The notes below the pieces were generated by a model. It was not told the DNA's origin and searched no databases. It worked only from the letters and a program-made list of their open reading frames with translations. The translations under genes were made by a program, and so were the position numbers. 64,000 bases of DNA from Tachypleus tridentatus (taxonomy: Eukaryota > Arthropoda > Merostomata > Xiphosura > Limulidae), in contig NC_134830.1 in the NCBI RefSeq assembly GCF_004210375.1, forward strand, positions 12,648,001 to 12,712,000, read 5' to 3'. Below are positions 1 to 11,099 of the stretch, in pieces. The first letter of the stretch is position 1, and each line of letters opens with the position of its first letter.

Positions 1-1318
1 ATAAACAAAAACAAAGCTGCTACACTACTAAAAAATTCCACCAAGGTACAGGCTATAATGTAGGATATAAAATGTACCATTGTAGGCTTTGAAGGTTACT
101 GATGAAGTAGGACCCAAATTACGGTGGGGATACACCGTCTATCAGTCTTAACCTCTGTTTGCCAGTCTCATGTAAGGAATAATTAAATGATAAAATAATC
201 AAAGGAATAGAAAGAGAAATTAGGAGAGTTTGATGTGGGTATTCAAGCCCACAACATTCCACATCTATATCACCCTCTGATGCTTGCAGAGAGTTGTGGG
301 AAGGTGATTGCTAAGATTTAAGTTGTTTATCAGCTTATAAATGACAGGTAGCAAAATGGTTAAGATATATTAGTAGCAGTGACTCAGTTGGAGTGAAAAA
401 TAACTGGGTTTAGGACAAAAATGTCGTTTGCAGGAGAATATTCAATAGATGAAACTTTACGAGAAAGTGAGAAAAGTATATTTAATTAGTTGTACTCATC
501 ATTAGATTAATTGTTAGTTTCACTCTAAATGGGAACTTGCTCTTATTGGAAGTTGATATTAAGTACACTCACATACGTGTACACGTGTGGCTTATCTTAT
601 TTTTCGCTTGTAACTGTTTTAATAATCTATTCAGTTGATTGATTTCCGAAGCACTGGCTTTTGATTCGTTGAAGTCTATTCTCTTGGTATGGTTGTCACG
701 CATTACTAACTTCTTATTAACCACGGTATACTTCAATGCCTATTTATTACATGTTATCTACGTTCAAATATCCTGATGTAATAGAATAGCGCTAGCTCTA
801 AGTGATAATCTGTTCAAATACAGTTTGTTTGTTTACATTTAAAGGGAAGTCCGCAATAAGCTTAAAGGGTGGGTATTTTCTGCGTTTAATACGATCAGTT
901 CATCACTTTATGCTAATAAGAACCAAAATCCCTAATTTTGAACATCTTTCAAAGTTTTGGAATTGTTTTATAGACCAGGTTAAGCATTGTTTTCTAATGT
1001 CTGGGGATTTTTAGGTCTTAACATGATTATTAAATTATTGATGTAAGCAACGATTTCAAAAGAAAACATCAACGATTTCTGAATTTTCTAATTATCAGCT
1101 AATTACAAGTTTTCTAAGGATTTAGTTTTAAATCACTTAAAGCATTTCTCAAAATTAGTAGGTTTATTTACAGAGTTAAACTTTATCATCATATTGTATA
1201 TGTAACTGAAAACACCAGTTTTTGTAGAAGAGTATTAGAAAGTACCAGGCTTAACATGTACAGTTTCTAGACTTTTGTTTTAATTTTAGGCACATTAAGC
1301 CACGTTAAGTACTTTTAG

Positions 1319-1412
1319 GATGTCACCTGTAAGAGACAGAAGTGAGATTAGAACCAAAGTTAATGAACAACAAGTGAAAGATGGGGAAGAGATTTTAAAT
1401 AAGACTGCAAAC
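1319..1412 (+). other. Doubtful exon candidate, left block (copy A)
   Basis: An AG precedes an ATG-led frame that starts MSPVRDRS and stays open until it runs into a type-2 SINE at 1413. The same stretch lies at 44408-44504 in copy B. Several of the few differences between the copies change amino acids, which argues against strong selection. No donor site is obvious and no family is recognised. It could be a first exon, a decayed exon or chance. Confidence 0.15.
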
Positions 1413-1535
1413 ACCCCCTCTAGTGGAACAGCGGTATGTCTGCAGACTTATAATTCTAGAACCCGGTTTTGATACCTGTGGTGGGCAGAGCACAGATAGC
1501 CCTTTGTGTAGCTTTGTGGAAAATAACAAACAAAC
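1413..1535 (+). repeat. Type-2 tRNA-derived SINE
   Basis: tRNA-like head (CAGCGGTATGTCTGCAGACT, B-box-like CGGTTTTGATACC), then GGGCAGAGCACAGATAGCCC and the tail TAGCTTTGTGG, ending in a short A/C-rich tail. Matched at 44505-44622, so the insertion predates the two copies. Confidence 0.85.
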
Positions 1536-1840
1536 AATTAGACTGCAAAAGGTTATTGCAGAGTCTGGTCTGAAATTTAGAGGAATTAGTAAGTAGGAAA
1601 GAGTTAGGTATTTATGATAGTGTTTGAAGAGAAATACATTATATAACGTATAGCCTGAAGAATTTGAGATTCATGATTCAGCCGCCAGAAAAAGTAGATT
1701 CTGAATTTGTGCAAACACTATGGATTTTAACAATGTTAATAAATCTAAGCTTCGAAATGCAATACGTGTTGGAAGGAAACTGTTATAAGTCACAGTTCTG
1801 TATTTTGACCTAAATCCTTAAAATTGATCACGTCGGTTTG

Positions 1841-2060
1841 GTTTGAATTTTGCGCGAAGTTACACAGAAGCTATTTGTCTTCCCTCTTTTAGCAGCGATA
1901 GATGAAAAGCAGCACCTACCGCATACTCCTGGGCTACTCTTTTACCAACGAATACTGGGATTAGCCGTCACATTATAACGCCCCAACAACAGAAAGGGTG
2001 AAATGTTCGATGTGACGGGGATTCGAACCCGCAACCACTAGACCGATCATATCGGACACC
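1841..2060 (-). repeat. Type-1 SINE, degenerate
   Basis: Reverse orientation. The tail end (TTTTGCGCGAAG) comes first, the middle motif ACCAACGAATA is kept, and the tRNA-like head ends in GGGATTCGAACCC as read on the plus strand. The central part has diverged. Copy B has it at 44941-45155. Confidence 0.8.
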
Positions 2061-2239
2061 GAAAATAAAACATTAATGATGAAAAAGCTATCCAGTTCCT
2101 AAAAGTCATTGCCCAACAACCCACTTAAGAAACATCATAGTTACACACATGTGATACGACGAAAATTCGTAGAAACTCAAAGAAGAGTTGGAAAATTTTA
2201 GGCACGTCGTCCGTGGTCCGCCGTGGGCAAGAAGAACAG

Positions 2240-2450
2240 TTTGTTTTTTTTTAATTTCGCGCAAAGCTACTCGAGGGCTATCTGCGCTAGCCGTCCCTAA
2301 TATAGTAGTATGAGACTATACGGAAGGCAACTAGTCACCACCACCCACCGCCAACTCTTGGGCTACTCTATTACCAACGAATAGTGGGATTTACCCCACT
2401 ATTCGTTGGTAAAAGTCGAACGCCTTAACACGCTTGGCCATGCCGGGCTC
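2240..2450 (-). repeat. Type-1 SINE with an internal inversion
   Basis: Reverse orientation from the poly-T side to the tRNA-like 5' end (GGCCATGCCGGGC). Inside it the motif CCAACGAATAGTGGG is followed within six bases by its own reverse complement, making a short hairpin at about 2376-2413; part of the head is missing. The copy B version (45331-45570) has a longer loop. Confidence 0.85.
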
Positions 2451-2482
2451 AAGAAGAACAAAACTGTTCGACATCTCAAACG

Positions 2483-3010
2483 ATGAAATCCAATAAACGA
2501 AACAAAACAAAACAAGCTTCATATGATGAATTTTACAAAAGAAATTCTAATTATACTGAAAACTTAAATTTTAATGCATCGAGCTTATTTCGTATCTCTA
2601 CACTAATACAGATTGCTTTTGAAAAGCATTTGATGAGTTTAAGACGAGATATGCCCCTCAGTGACTCAACGGTATGTCTGCGAACTTACGACAACAGAAA
2701 CCGGGTTTCGATGCCCGTGTTGAGCTCCGTGCAATTGAAAACGAGGATTTTTTTATATCTAGTACTGATATTGATAAAGCTAATGTTTTAAGAAGGTTCT
2801 TCAATACTATTCTTAAAGTATTATTAAGTACTTAAAATAATATTCTATGCTATTCTAAAGAATCAAATATTTATATTTCTGATCTTAATGATATTGAACC
2901 CAGTGAGGAATGATCTACATGATAACGAAAGAGTTAAGGGACCACTACTGAATTTGCAAAAACTTTACGTCAAATATAATAAAGACAGATTTTCACTAGG
3001 AAATCAGGTT
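2483..3010 (+). other. Exon-like segments interrupted by a SINE piece
   Basis: A 102-codon frame starts MKSNKRNKTKQ and runs into a type-2 SINE piece at 2653-2725. Beyond it, 2726-3008 has a second stretch of protein-like composition, clearer in copy B (45865-46150), where segments such as LRAIENEDFFISSTDID and VKGPLLNLQKLYVKY can be read in shifting frames. No family is recognised. It may be a decayed exon or remains of a transposon; splice sites are not convincing. Confidence 0.2.
2653..2725 (+). repeat. Type-2 SINE, head only
   Basis: Head with CAACGGTATGTCTGCGAACT and B-box-like GGGTTTCGATGCCCG. Copy B (45773-45863) keeps about 20 more bases, including a GAGCACAGCACAG stretch missing here, so the copies differ by a small indel. 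Confidence 0.8.
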
Positions 3011-3351
3011 TACGTTTGTTTTTCTCTTGTTTTCCATCATCAAAAATCAACATAATGATTCTTTGAAATAAAGCAAAACATAAAAAACAAAAATGGAGAT
3101 CTTTAAATTAGGCTTCTGATTGCAAACTGGATCGATGGTATATGCAGTGCTGCTTTGTAGTATGCTACGTTGTAAGATAATGTTGTATGAAACAGTTACG
3201 ATACCATATTTCTGTACATACGGTTCTGTTGCTAGCTTGTTATAATCTAGTGACATCTTTGAATATATGATATTCAACACATTCTAAAATTACTAAATAC
3301 CTACACCTCCATTACTTAACGGTAAGTCTGATGTTTTTTACTAACGCTAAA

Positions 3352-3497
3352 AGTTTGTTTGTTTACTTTTGCATTTCGCACAAAGCTACTCGAGGGCTAT
3401 CTGTGCTAGCCGTCCCTAATTAAGCAGTGTAAGACAAGAGGGAAGGCAGCTAGTCATCACCACCCACCGCCAACTCTTGAACTACTCTTTTACCAAA
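3352..3497 (-). repeat. Type-1 SINE, 3' part only
   Basis: Reverse orientation; poly-T side, then TTTCGCACAAAGCTACTCGA, the AGACAAGAGGGAAGGC stretch and CACCCACCGCCAACTC, then it breaks into unrelated sequence. The left half of the hybrid SINE at 46482-46760 in copy B matches this element. Confidence 0.9.
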
Positions 3498-5560
3498 GTT
3501 ACATAACAAACTTCTCATAATTATTACTTTGATAGTATTAACTCGTTATGAAAAGTAAATAATTATTAAGTATGAAATCACTAAATAAACTAAATAATAA
3601 CTATTAAGTGAAGCAGTCTTGAAAATACAACTCTGACACTTTGTTCAACTACCAAAGCAGTCACGTTGCATCTCCTGTTTATCTTAGATAAAAAGATGTC
3701 TTTCAATGAAGTACTCTTGCTGTCTTATGACTCGACTTTTATTACATTTTATACCGGACTTACTCATGCTAAACAAGGCTCGTCAGTGACATGGCTTTAG
3801 TTTGTCACTTTGTTCAAGTGAATTCGAAATTTAGCAATTCGATAAAAAATATGCTAAGTAACAGTTTAGCCAGTGCTGAGTTACTGCGATAGTCTAAGCA
3901 TATGTCACAGCACACTAAGTCTTAATGCTTGAACTTTTGTTTCTTAATTAATTCTACATTGTAAGATCTCTTTTGCTTTGTCGTGGCCACACACAGTTGC
4001 CAATATGGAGGTTCGTGTATGTCAGCTAATGCAAATCTCAACCACCGTAAAGTCCTATGGAAATCTCTGTGCACCGACTGCAAATCAGATATATGATTAA
4101 CAGTCACTGCTGCTGCTGTTTCCAGTTACACTGTGTTCAGAATGTGGGTCTTCAGTTCAAAGACAAGTTCACATCATTAGCCAAGGCAGTTTGTCTGTTT
4201 CGTTCTTGCTGGTCTTATCTATGATCAATAAAAAAGTCGTATCCCTGCAATGTTTTATTCAACATGAAATAATCGCTTCCAAGTTTTGAATTTCACCAGT
4301 CATATCAGAGAAACATAATCTAAATGAATAGTGAATTTATGCAATACACATAATGACAGTAGCACTAGAAAAAATGCTGCATTTACGTGAAGTTCTTTCA
4401 AACAGTAACCGAATTATGAGTTGTTGCTATATGGTTCTAGCAGGCAATTGTATTCCTCCGTAATAATACTGGAATTTGTATCCAGGGCAAATGGACAGCG
4501 AAATCTTGAGAATGCTAACACTAGAACTTAAAATGAAGTATGTGTTTTAAGTTTAGTAGTCAGTTCAGACAATGGTGCAGCTATCTTGGAGAAATTGACC
4601 AAAATGTCAATATGAGTACACAAAGCTTAGAAAATGGTAAAGTATTTTAACCCTGGTAAGGACAAGTTTCAGACTACCATAACGTGTGCAGGATCAGTAA
4701 GCATAGCATTTGTTTACAGAATGTGTTTCATACGTGCACACATTCCTGGATTCATAATCAAACCTATCTGTCTGTGTAATGATAAACTGTACCCATGTTT
4801 TTAAAACAGACTGGAATGCCCAATCAAACATCAAGATATACATAAATTAAAGCATCTCTTCCAATGGATTCTTCTAAAAGAAAGTATATGTTACTGCAGC
4901 ACGATTGTGAAAGGTAACACGGAAAATCCTCACTACTCACTGGTAATTAGTATGACTGTGTACAGTTACTTTTGATAAGAAAACTATAGGTTAAACTTCG
5001 GTTCTTCAAGGCAAAGTTACCTTTTGAAGGTTTTTTGTTCTTGAAGACTATGAGCCATTAAAACTACCACTGTGAGTTTTTTTCCTCTCTCTGTCTTAAA
5101 GCTTACTTTTCAAACTTATTTGCACACAAACACCTTATGTCAGGACTTAAATATCTTTAAGATCCATATGGTGTCATACTGTAACTTTTGGAGACCTATA
5201 ATGAATTTATCAACAAGAATATTGCCACAATCTACAATTTTTTGTACTATATGCCCTTTCATTTCATAGAATAAAGAAATGATTAATTTACTTGGCATCA
5301 AGCATTACACTACCTTTCCCTAAGCTCAACCATTTCTGGCAGATAACTATCTCAAATATTTAATACAGCAATCTAGGTCCTCTTTAGTAATTGCCTCTAA
5401 TGTCAAAAAGTACTTTGTTTAATTTCACAAACATTAATTTTCAATACCTCTGTTAGTTTCTCACCAACATGTGACTCAGACAGCCACGCTATCAGGCTGC
5501 CTTTCATTAATGGAACCCAAAGACATGTGGCCCTTGACTTCGATCAATGGCTTTCCAAGA
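3498..5560. other. Copy A-only block, no recognised gene
   Basis: Present only in copy A. A 61-codon minus-strand frame at 3922-4107 contains LQSVHRDFHRTLRWLRFALA and looks protein-like, but has no family match I can name, no clear splice sites and no supporting neighbour. The rest is AT-rich with stops in all frames. Confidence 0.4.
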
Positions 5561-5661
5561 CTAGGAGGCTAGAGCGCTCGATTCGTAATCTGAAAGTTGT
5601 GGGTTCGAATCCCAGTCACACCAAAGATGAGAGATTTTCACCCATAGGGGCATTATAATAT
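5561..5661 (+). repeat. Type-1 SINE head (tRNA-like), partial
   Basis: Reads GCTAGAGCGCTCGATTCGTAA, then a perfect B box GGGTTCGAATCCC and CACACCA, then GGGGCATTATAATATGA, which is the segment after the head in type-1 SINEs. The 5' end does not pair with the 3' TCACACC as a tRNA acceptor stem would, so I call a SINE and not a tRNA gene. Confidence 0.75.
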
Positions 5662-6016
5662 GATATCCAATCATACCAAAGCTTATCTGAATTCAAGAGG
5701 TGAGCTCAATTTCTTTATCCACTTAACAGCATTACCTAGAAACCTTTTCTCCCCTACAACATTGCTCAACTGTTGTATTCAATTAACATCATGACGGGGT
5801 AACAAAATGGTGAGTTGAAAATGATTTAAAGACATCATAAATATTTCAAGTCCAGAAAAATGTACGCAGTATCATTGCGACAAATAACTGGTAAGTAAAT
5901 AAATATTTTATTGTTTCTCAATATAAACAGTCCAGTTATGTTACATGTATGATACGTTTTCATGTACAAAATTTGGGATTAAAAAAAAACAACTGCGTGC
6001 CTTTAATATGAAGAAA

Positions 6017-6133
6017 GTCAGCCGGTAAAGTAGTGGACTTATAACGTGAAAACACAGGTTTCGACTTTGATGCTTGTGGTGAGCACAAAATACATTGCCA
6101 ATTGTGCAGCTTTGCGCTTATCGACAAACAAAC
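6017..6133 (+). repeat. Type-2 SINE, diverged
   Basis: Head CAGCCGGTAAAGTAGTGGAC and CTTATAACG, B-box-like CAGGTTTCGACTTTG, then GTGGTGAGCACA and tail GCAGCTTTGCGCTTATC with an ACAAACAAACG end. Confidence 0.75.
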
Positions 6134-6242
6134 GAAAATAATTCTAATCGTAACAGTAACACATATTCTTATTATTTAATTATCAACTAACTTGATTCAC
6201 TAAATATCAGCATGGGATTGTTGCATATTTTATAAACAAAAA

Positions 6243-6372
6243 TGTGTTTGTGTGTGTTTTCTTATAGCAAAGCCATATACCGCTATCTTCTGAGCCCACC
6301 GAGGGGAAACGAACCCCTGCTTTTAGTGTTGTAAATCCGAAGACATACGACTGTACCAGCTGGGAGGCATAA
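6243..6372 (-). repeat. Type-3 tRNA-derived SINE
   Basis: Reverse orientation. On the minus strand: a tRNA-like head (GCTGGTACAGTCGTATGTCT, GGATTTACAAC), B box GGGGTTCGTTTCCC, then CTCGGTGGGCTCAGAAGATA and the tail GGCTTTGCTATAAG. The plus strand shows TTCTTATAGCAAAGCC and GAGCCCACCGAGGGG. The head resembles that of type 2. Confidence 0.8.
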
Positions 6373-6447
6373 ACAAACATAATGCAGATTGCATAGTGTC
6401 ATGAAAGAAGAGTTCCAGAAGAAGAAATAACATCTGAACTTACAACT

Positions 6448-6568
6448 GCCCCCCCAGTGGCTCAGCGGTTTGTCTGAGGACTTATAACGCTAAAAACCAG
6501 GATTCGACACCCGTGGTGGGCAGAGCACAGATAGCCCCTTGAGTAGCTTTGTGCTAAATTCAAAACAA
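6448..6568 (+). repeat. Type-2 SINE
   Basis: Near-complete: CCCCCAGTGGCTCAGCGG, GGACTTATAACGCTAAAAAC, CACCCGTGGTGGGCAGAGCA, CAGATAGCCCC, TAGCTTTGTGCTAAATTC. Lies in the block absent from copy B. Confidence 0.9.
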
Positions 6569-6822
6569 CTGACCCTACAAATCTTGCGAAAACACCAAAA
6601 CACCTATAATATTTTAACGCATAGTGTTATTTAATCAATATTAGTGATTCATCAGCCAAATACGAAATGTTCAAATTCTTTTTAGAAAAATGTGTGGAGA
6701 ATTATTTTTAGACAAGAATTAAATATCTTTTTTTAAATGTGCAAATGCTGACCTTCAGAAGGGATCTATTGAAACCCATGAGTGTTTCTCAAATTATGTA
6801 ATTAGGTAGCACGCGACTTTAA

Positions 6823-6922
6823 GCCCCCAGTGGTACATTTGAATGTCTGCAGACCTAGAACACAAGAAACCCGTTGTGGGCAGTGCGCAGATAGCCCATT
6901 GTGTAACTTTGTGCTTAACTTG
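6823..6922 (+). repeat. Type-2 SINE, shortened head
   Basis: CCCCCAGTGG, GTCTGCAGAC, CCCGTTGTGGGCAGTGCGCA, GATAGCCCATTGTGTAACTT and TGTGCTTAAC. Several bases are missing from the middle of the head. Confidence 0.8.
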
Positions 6923-6999
6923 TTATTATTCTAGAGGACGCAACCAAATAAAATAGAATAGGATTAACCTATTGTGTAATATGACTAATTGTTTAGTTT

Positions 7000-7273
7000 C
7001 TTTGTTTTTTTAAATTTCGCACAAAGCTACTCGAGGGCTATCTGTGCTAGCCGTCCCTAATTTAGCAATGTAAGACTAGAGGGAAGGCAGCTAGTCATCA
7101 CCACCCACCACCAACTCTTGGGCTACTCTTTTACTAACGAATAGTGGGATTGATCGTAAAATTATGATGTCACAACGGCTCAAAGGGCGAAGATGTCTGG
7201 CGCAACGGGGATGCAAACCCGCGACCCTCAGATTACGAGTCGCACGCCTGAACACGCTTGGCTATGCCGGGCC
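7000..7273 (-). repeat. Type-1 SINE, full length
   Basis: Complete reverse-orientation element from the poly-T side to GCTATGCCGGGCC. Distinguishing bases are AGACTAGAGG and CACCCACCACCAACTC. Its right-hand part and right flank match 46593-46760 of copy B, making it the second partner of the SINE/SINE deletion there. Confidence 0.95.
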
Positions 7274-7662
7274 TTTAATCGTTTAGTGCTGAAACGTTGA
7301 TGACAGAAACTAGAATGTTGCTGTAAGAGTAGTGAATCAAAGAATAAATTAACCTGCTCATCACTTTTCTTTTTAGCTTCACTCACTTCACGTTTCGGAA
7401 GAGAATTTAAACATTTAAAGCAATCTGTTTGTCTGCGAAATAATGTTATTCAAACACCTAAATTAATTTAGAATAGTGGCAAGGTCTACAATATTCGATC
7501 TAAATCAAACAAACTGCATGCATTCCACCCCAATAGTCATAGTACATGAGGTTCAAGTTATTTATTTTCTTTTATCTTTCCAGCATCACTAATGACGTGT
7601 ATTTCTAAAAAACATGAAAGTAGCGAATCGAAAAATACATTGGGATCTACTTCATCACTGAC

Positions 7663-7920
7663 AGGGCCGAGCGCGTAGGGCGTGCGACTCGTAATCCGAG
7701 GGTCGCGGGTTTAGCGCCCGCGTCGCGCTAAACGCCTTCCAGCCATGCGGGCGTTATAATGTGACGGTCAATACCACTATTCGTTGATAAAGAGTAGCCC
7801 AAGGGTTGGCGGTGGGTGGTGATGACGAGCTGCCTTCCCTCTAGTTTTACACTGCAAAATTAGGGACGGCTAGCACAGATAGCCCTCGAGAAGCTTTGTG
7901 CGAAATTTCAAAAAAAACAA
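7663..7920 (+). repeat. Type-1 SINE, full length
   Basis: Head GGCCGAGCGCGTAGGGCGTG with a CGT anticodon-like loop (GACTCGTAATC), GCGTTATAATGTGACGGTCA, the conserved centre (CACTATTCGTTGAT, GGCGGTGGGTGGTGATGACG), then CAGATAGCCCTCGAGAAGCT and a poly-A tail. The copy B counterpart is 47149-47406. Confidence 0.95.
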
Positions 7921-7970
7921 CAAAAAACTTCATCATTGTAATTTAAGCGTGAGTGATTTAAACTGATAAA

Positions 7971-8092
7971 AGCCCCTTGGTGTCTCAGCGGTATGTTTGT
8001 GGACTTACAACGCTAAAAACCGCGTTTCGATACCCGCGATGGGCAGAGCACAGACAGCCTATTGTGTAACTTTGTGCTTATTTCAAAACAAC
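7971..8092 (+). repeat. Type-2 SINE
   Basis: Complete: TCTCAGCGGTATGTTTGTGG, B-box-like CGTTTCGATACCCGC, GGGCAGAGCACAGACAGCCT, TGTGTAACTTTGTGCTTATT. Copy B has it at 47457-47577. Confidence 0.9.
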
Positions 8093-8093
8093 A

Positions 8094-8160
8094 ATGTGTG
8101 TGTTTTTCGTATAGGAAAGCCACAAAGGGCTATCTGCTCAGCCCACCGAGGGCTGATTCA
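8094..8160 (-). repeat. Type-3 SINE, 3' end only
   Basis: Plus strand reads TTTTCGTATAGGAAAGCCAC and GGGCTATCTGCTCAGCCCAC, the reverse of the type-3 tail, and stops before the tRNA-like head. It abuts the type-2 SINE at 7971-8092. Copy B: 47578-47645. Confidence 0.75.
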
Positions 8161-8690
8161 ACAAGCTATTGTTGATTCATTTTTTCTAATTACTTGTTAT
8201 TTAGGTTTTATTGCATGTAACGTAACTATATTTTATTTGAATTAATTTTAGTAAAATTAATTTAAAAATATCATGGTTATAAGAATTATAAAAAAGGTGT
8301 TTAAAAAGTAGATTACTTAATTATTTGTTAATTTTAAAAAGTATATAAATTTTTCTTTTAGATTTAGTAAAATATTGCGAGTTCCTAGTTACATTTGATT
8401 GGCTACAACACTTATAGTATTGTTATATTTTATAATGTGTGGTTGCTTAGCAAAATAGAACGTTTGTAACGGTTTTGATGAATGTGATGTAAATGTGACT
8501 GCTCGCTCGTGATAATTTCCAGAAAATCAAAAAAAATATTAGTTTCAGTTTAAAAGAAAAAGAAAACTGTTGGTTATATTACAAACATTACCATCCTTCG
8601 CACGTTTTTAATAAATCAAAAGTTTTATTGAGCCTATTATTTTGTAATATATTGAGCTTTAAATTTACACCATTCCAGACATTAGGCTTA
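8161..8690. other. AT-rich stretch, nothing recognised
   Basis: No long frame, known repeat or splice-bounded exon seen. Matched with a few per cent divergence at 47646-48178. Confidence 0.5.
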
Positions 8691-8692
8691 AC

Positions 8693-8772
8693 ATGGCTCA
8701 TGTTATTATTAAACACCAAACTAACCAGCAAACGAGATGGCTTGTTCCAAAGGTTATAGTGAAAATTCTAAC
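8693..8772 (+). other. Weak exon candidate before a strong donor (copy A)
   Basis: An ATG-led short frame (MAHVIIK) leads to a textbook donor, GTAAGT, at 8773. Copy B (48180-48260) has the same donor and reads on to SEHSN at the boundary. In neither copy does its phase fit the next recognised exon (49037), which needs one base left over from the exon before it. It may be an unrelated start, an exon with an indel, or chance. Confidence 0.25.
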
Positions 8773-8819
8773 GTAAGTGTGTGTGATTCACAAAATTATG
8801 TCTGATTTATATTAATTGC

Positions 8820-10925
8820 ATACAAGTTAGTAAAGGAGCTTGTTGTCAAAAGTTGAAGTTACCACAAGCAAGATAATCAAACCTCTGTGGAGTTTGCCCA
8901 TGAAAAAGATAATTATTTTGATTGATGATGTAATATTGTGCATTTTGGCAACAAAGTTTTAGAAATTAAGACAACTATGTTTAATTGCAGAATTTAAATG
9001 CTGTACTAGTGATGACCTGAAAACTTACTTTAATGAAAAGAAAGTTGAAACACTATAAGAAGCAGCTGCTCTTTCCAGTGATTACACTTATACACATAAT
9101 ACCAGTTTTCATGAAAAGAAGTTCCTTCCAGCTCAGTAAAAACCTGTACCTCTTCAATTCACTAAGGTTGAGAATTTTAAAACAAATTCCAACTTCTCTA
9201 ATTCAAATTCTTCAGACACACAGAATCATCAAGGTCTCTCTGCCATTTCTGTAAAAATCCTGTCATGTTTGATTTTGGCAGTTTGAAAAATAAAAATGAA
9301 AAGAAAGCAGCATTCAGTATGTTCACGTCCATGTATTGATATGGTTTCTCCAGATCACCTGATGTTGTTGATTTGGTCACTAACAGAAAGGCTTATGTAG
9401 TTATGGAGAAATATAAGTGTTTTGTGTCTGTTGGTTCTGTGTATTTGGCATAGGATACTGCTAATCTTATACCCACATGTATTTTAAATGATACTGGAGT
9501 TACTCAGTCATTATTCTTAGAGGGTGTATTGGCTTTAAATTTGAGTTTTGCCACTGGTGAGTCTGTTATTGCTCAGGGTATTGAGGTTGGCTTTGTTGAT
9601 GTTCCTTTTTATAACATTTATTAGCATCAGACCTAGTTTCAGGACCATTTGTTGATGGAGTAAAACCTACTCTCCCAATTTAGGGTGTATCACTATTGTT
9701 GGAAAAAGATTTGGCTGGGGGAAGAGTTGTTGCCAAATTCAAAATGGTTATCTAGCTGAAAAAACAGTGATCAATTAATTATCAGTGGGACAATTACTTA
9801 ATGAATGACAGTGAAAAACATAAGAGATCTGGTTCACCTGTGAAGCTCAGCTGGAAGTAAACTTGTCGTTGAGCAAGAAAAGGATCCAAAGTTCAAATCA
9901 CTATTTAAACGTGCACCCCGAAAGAATCAACTGGAGAAAGTTCCGTATGGTTACTTCTTATGTATATGTATATCAAATATTTTAGTTAAAAAATTGTGTA
10001 ATATCAATTTTTAATTCTCTAAAAGAAGGATATGTAATGGATTTACCATTACACATTTATTTTAAAACCTGTGTTTGTTTCAGTTTGATGCATGTGATGT
10101 ATATTGTGCAAGTCCTGCTTCTCCTATAAATTTGTAGAAGATTCTCAAGAGCAAGAATCAACAATACATGTTTTATTATAGTACTAGTGTGTCTTGGAAT
10201 GTTGTTGAATGTTCTAGAATCTTGCCTAATTGGTATAAATGCCAGCTGAGACACAGTAATAGAATATTATTGGCCAGCTGTAGTCAGTATGCTATGAGAT
10301 TCAGAAGTTATAATTGCCATTGACACTTATTAATTGGAAAACTACAGAATGTGGTCAAGAACATTTATAGACTTTGAACATTATGAACCATTCAACTTCA
10401 GAGAATTAACTTTGGAGGTTAGTATTTCTATGAAGACAATAGATATCTCTGTTGTCTTCCTTTGTTAAAGGAAACCTTGTAAACTGCATAAGGCCAAACA
10501 AGTAAAGAGCTAGCGAGCATTTTCATCAAGTGAAGTTTATTTGTCCATCAACATAAAAGTAATTTGTCCTTCATGGTCTTAGACTGTCGATAAACTATTC
10601 AATTCCAGACCAGATAAAAGACTGAATATTGTTTGCGAGTTTGTAAAATTTTTGTAATAATCATTATTTTAAATTGTATTGTTTTTTGTGTATAAATATA
10701 TATTTGTGTTAAGAAGGAAAATTTTGTGTATCAATGTTGTTGGCAAGTATAATAAATTTGATACATATTAACATTTTATTGACTACTTCTAAGTTAAAAT
10801 TTCCAGCATATTTTTAAAATTGTAATATGCAACATACATAACATAATAAATTGGAAACTCTTCCAGGATAAATAATAATATGTAACAGGAGAACTCCAAT
10901 GACTCAACTGTGAGAAACAATAAGG
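8820..10925 (+). mobile_element. Ty3/Gypsy-like LTR retroelement fossil (copy A, partial)
   Basis: Broken remains with several breaks. A Gag-like stretch (QDNQTSVEFAHEKDNYF) lies near 8870-8920. A retropepsin-like stretch lies near 9480-9720, with the family pattern DTG, then SLFLEG, and later LLLEKDLAGG. An LTR follows, starting TGTAA at 10033 and running to at least 10780, possibly 10925, where similarity to the 5' LTR-like sequence of copy B fades. The LTR matches the solo LTR at 22471-23235 with clear divergence, so this is an old insertion. The fuller version is in copy B (50920-53670). Confidence 0.8.
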
Positions 10926-11099
10926 GATAAGAAGTCATTTCATTATTATTTGATGGAGAAAGTAATTTATATAGACTTACAGTATGAAAACAACATACAA
11001 AAGTTTTATTAATATGTTCTTGTACAGAAGAAGTGTAATTAGTTTTAAGTCTTAGTAACATATTAAAGTAGTTTTATTTTAGGATTTTTTAAAAGGTTG

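Noticed and set aside
802-1014. A 70-codon frame conserved in both copies (43891-44103)
   Set aside because: No splice or start context and no recognisable family. Conservation only reflects the duplication, and most of the differences change amino acids.
5561-5626. tRNA gene
   Set aside because: A good B box, but no matching acceptor stem, and it continues into type-1 SINE sequence. The same holds for all other tRNA-like heads in the window.
8693-8772. Confident exon spliced to 49037
   Set aside because: Strong GTAAGT donor, but the phase does not fit in either copy; kept only as a weak candidate.
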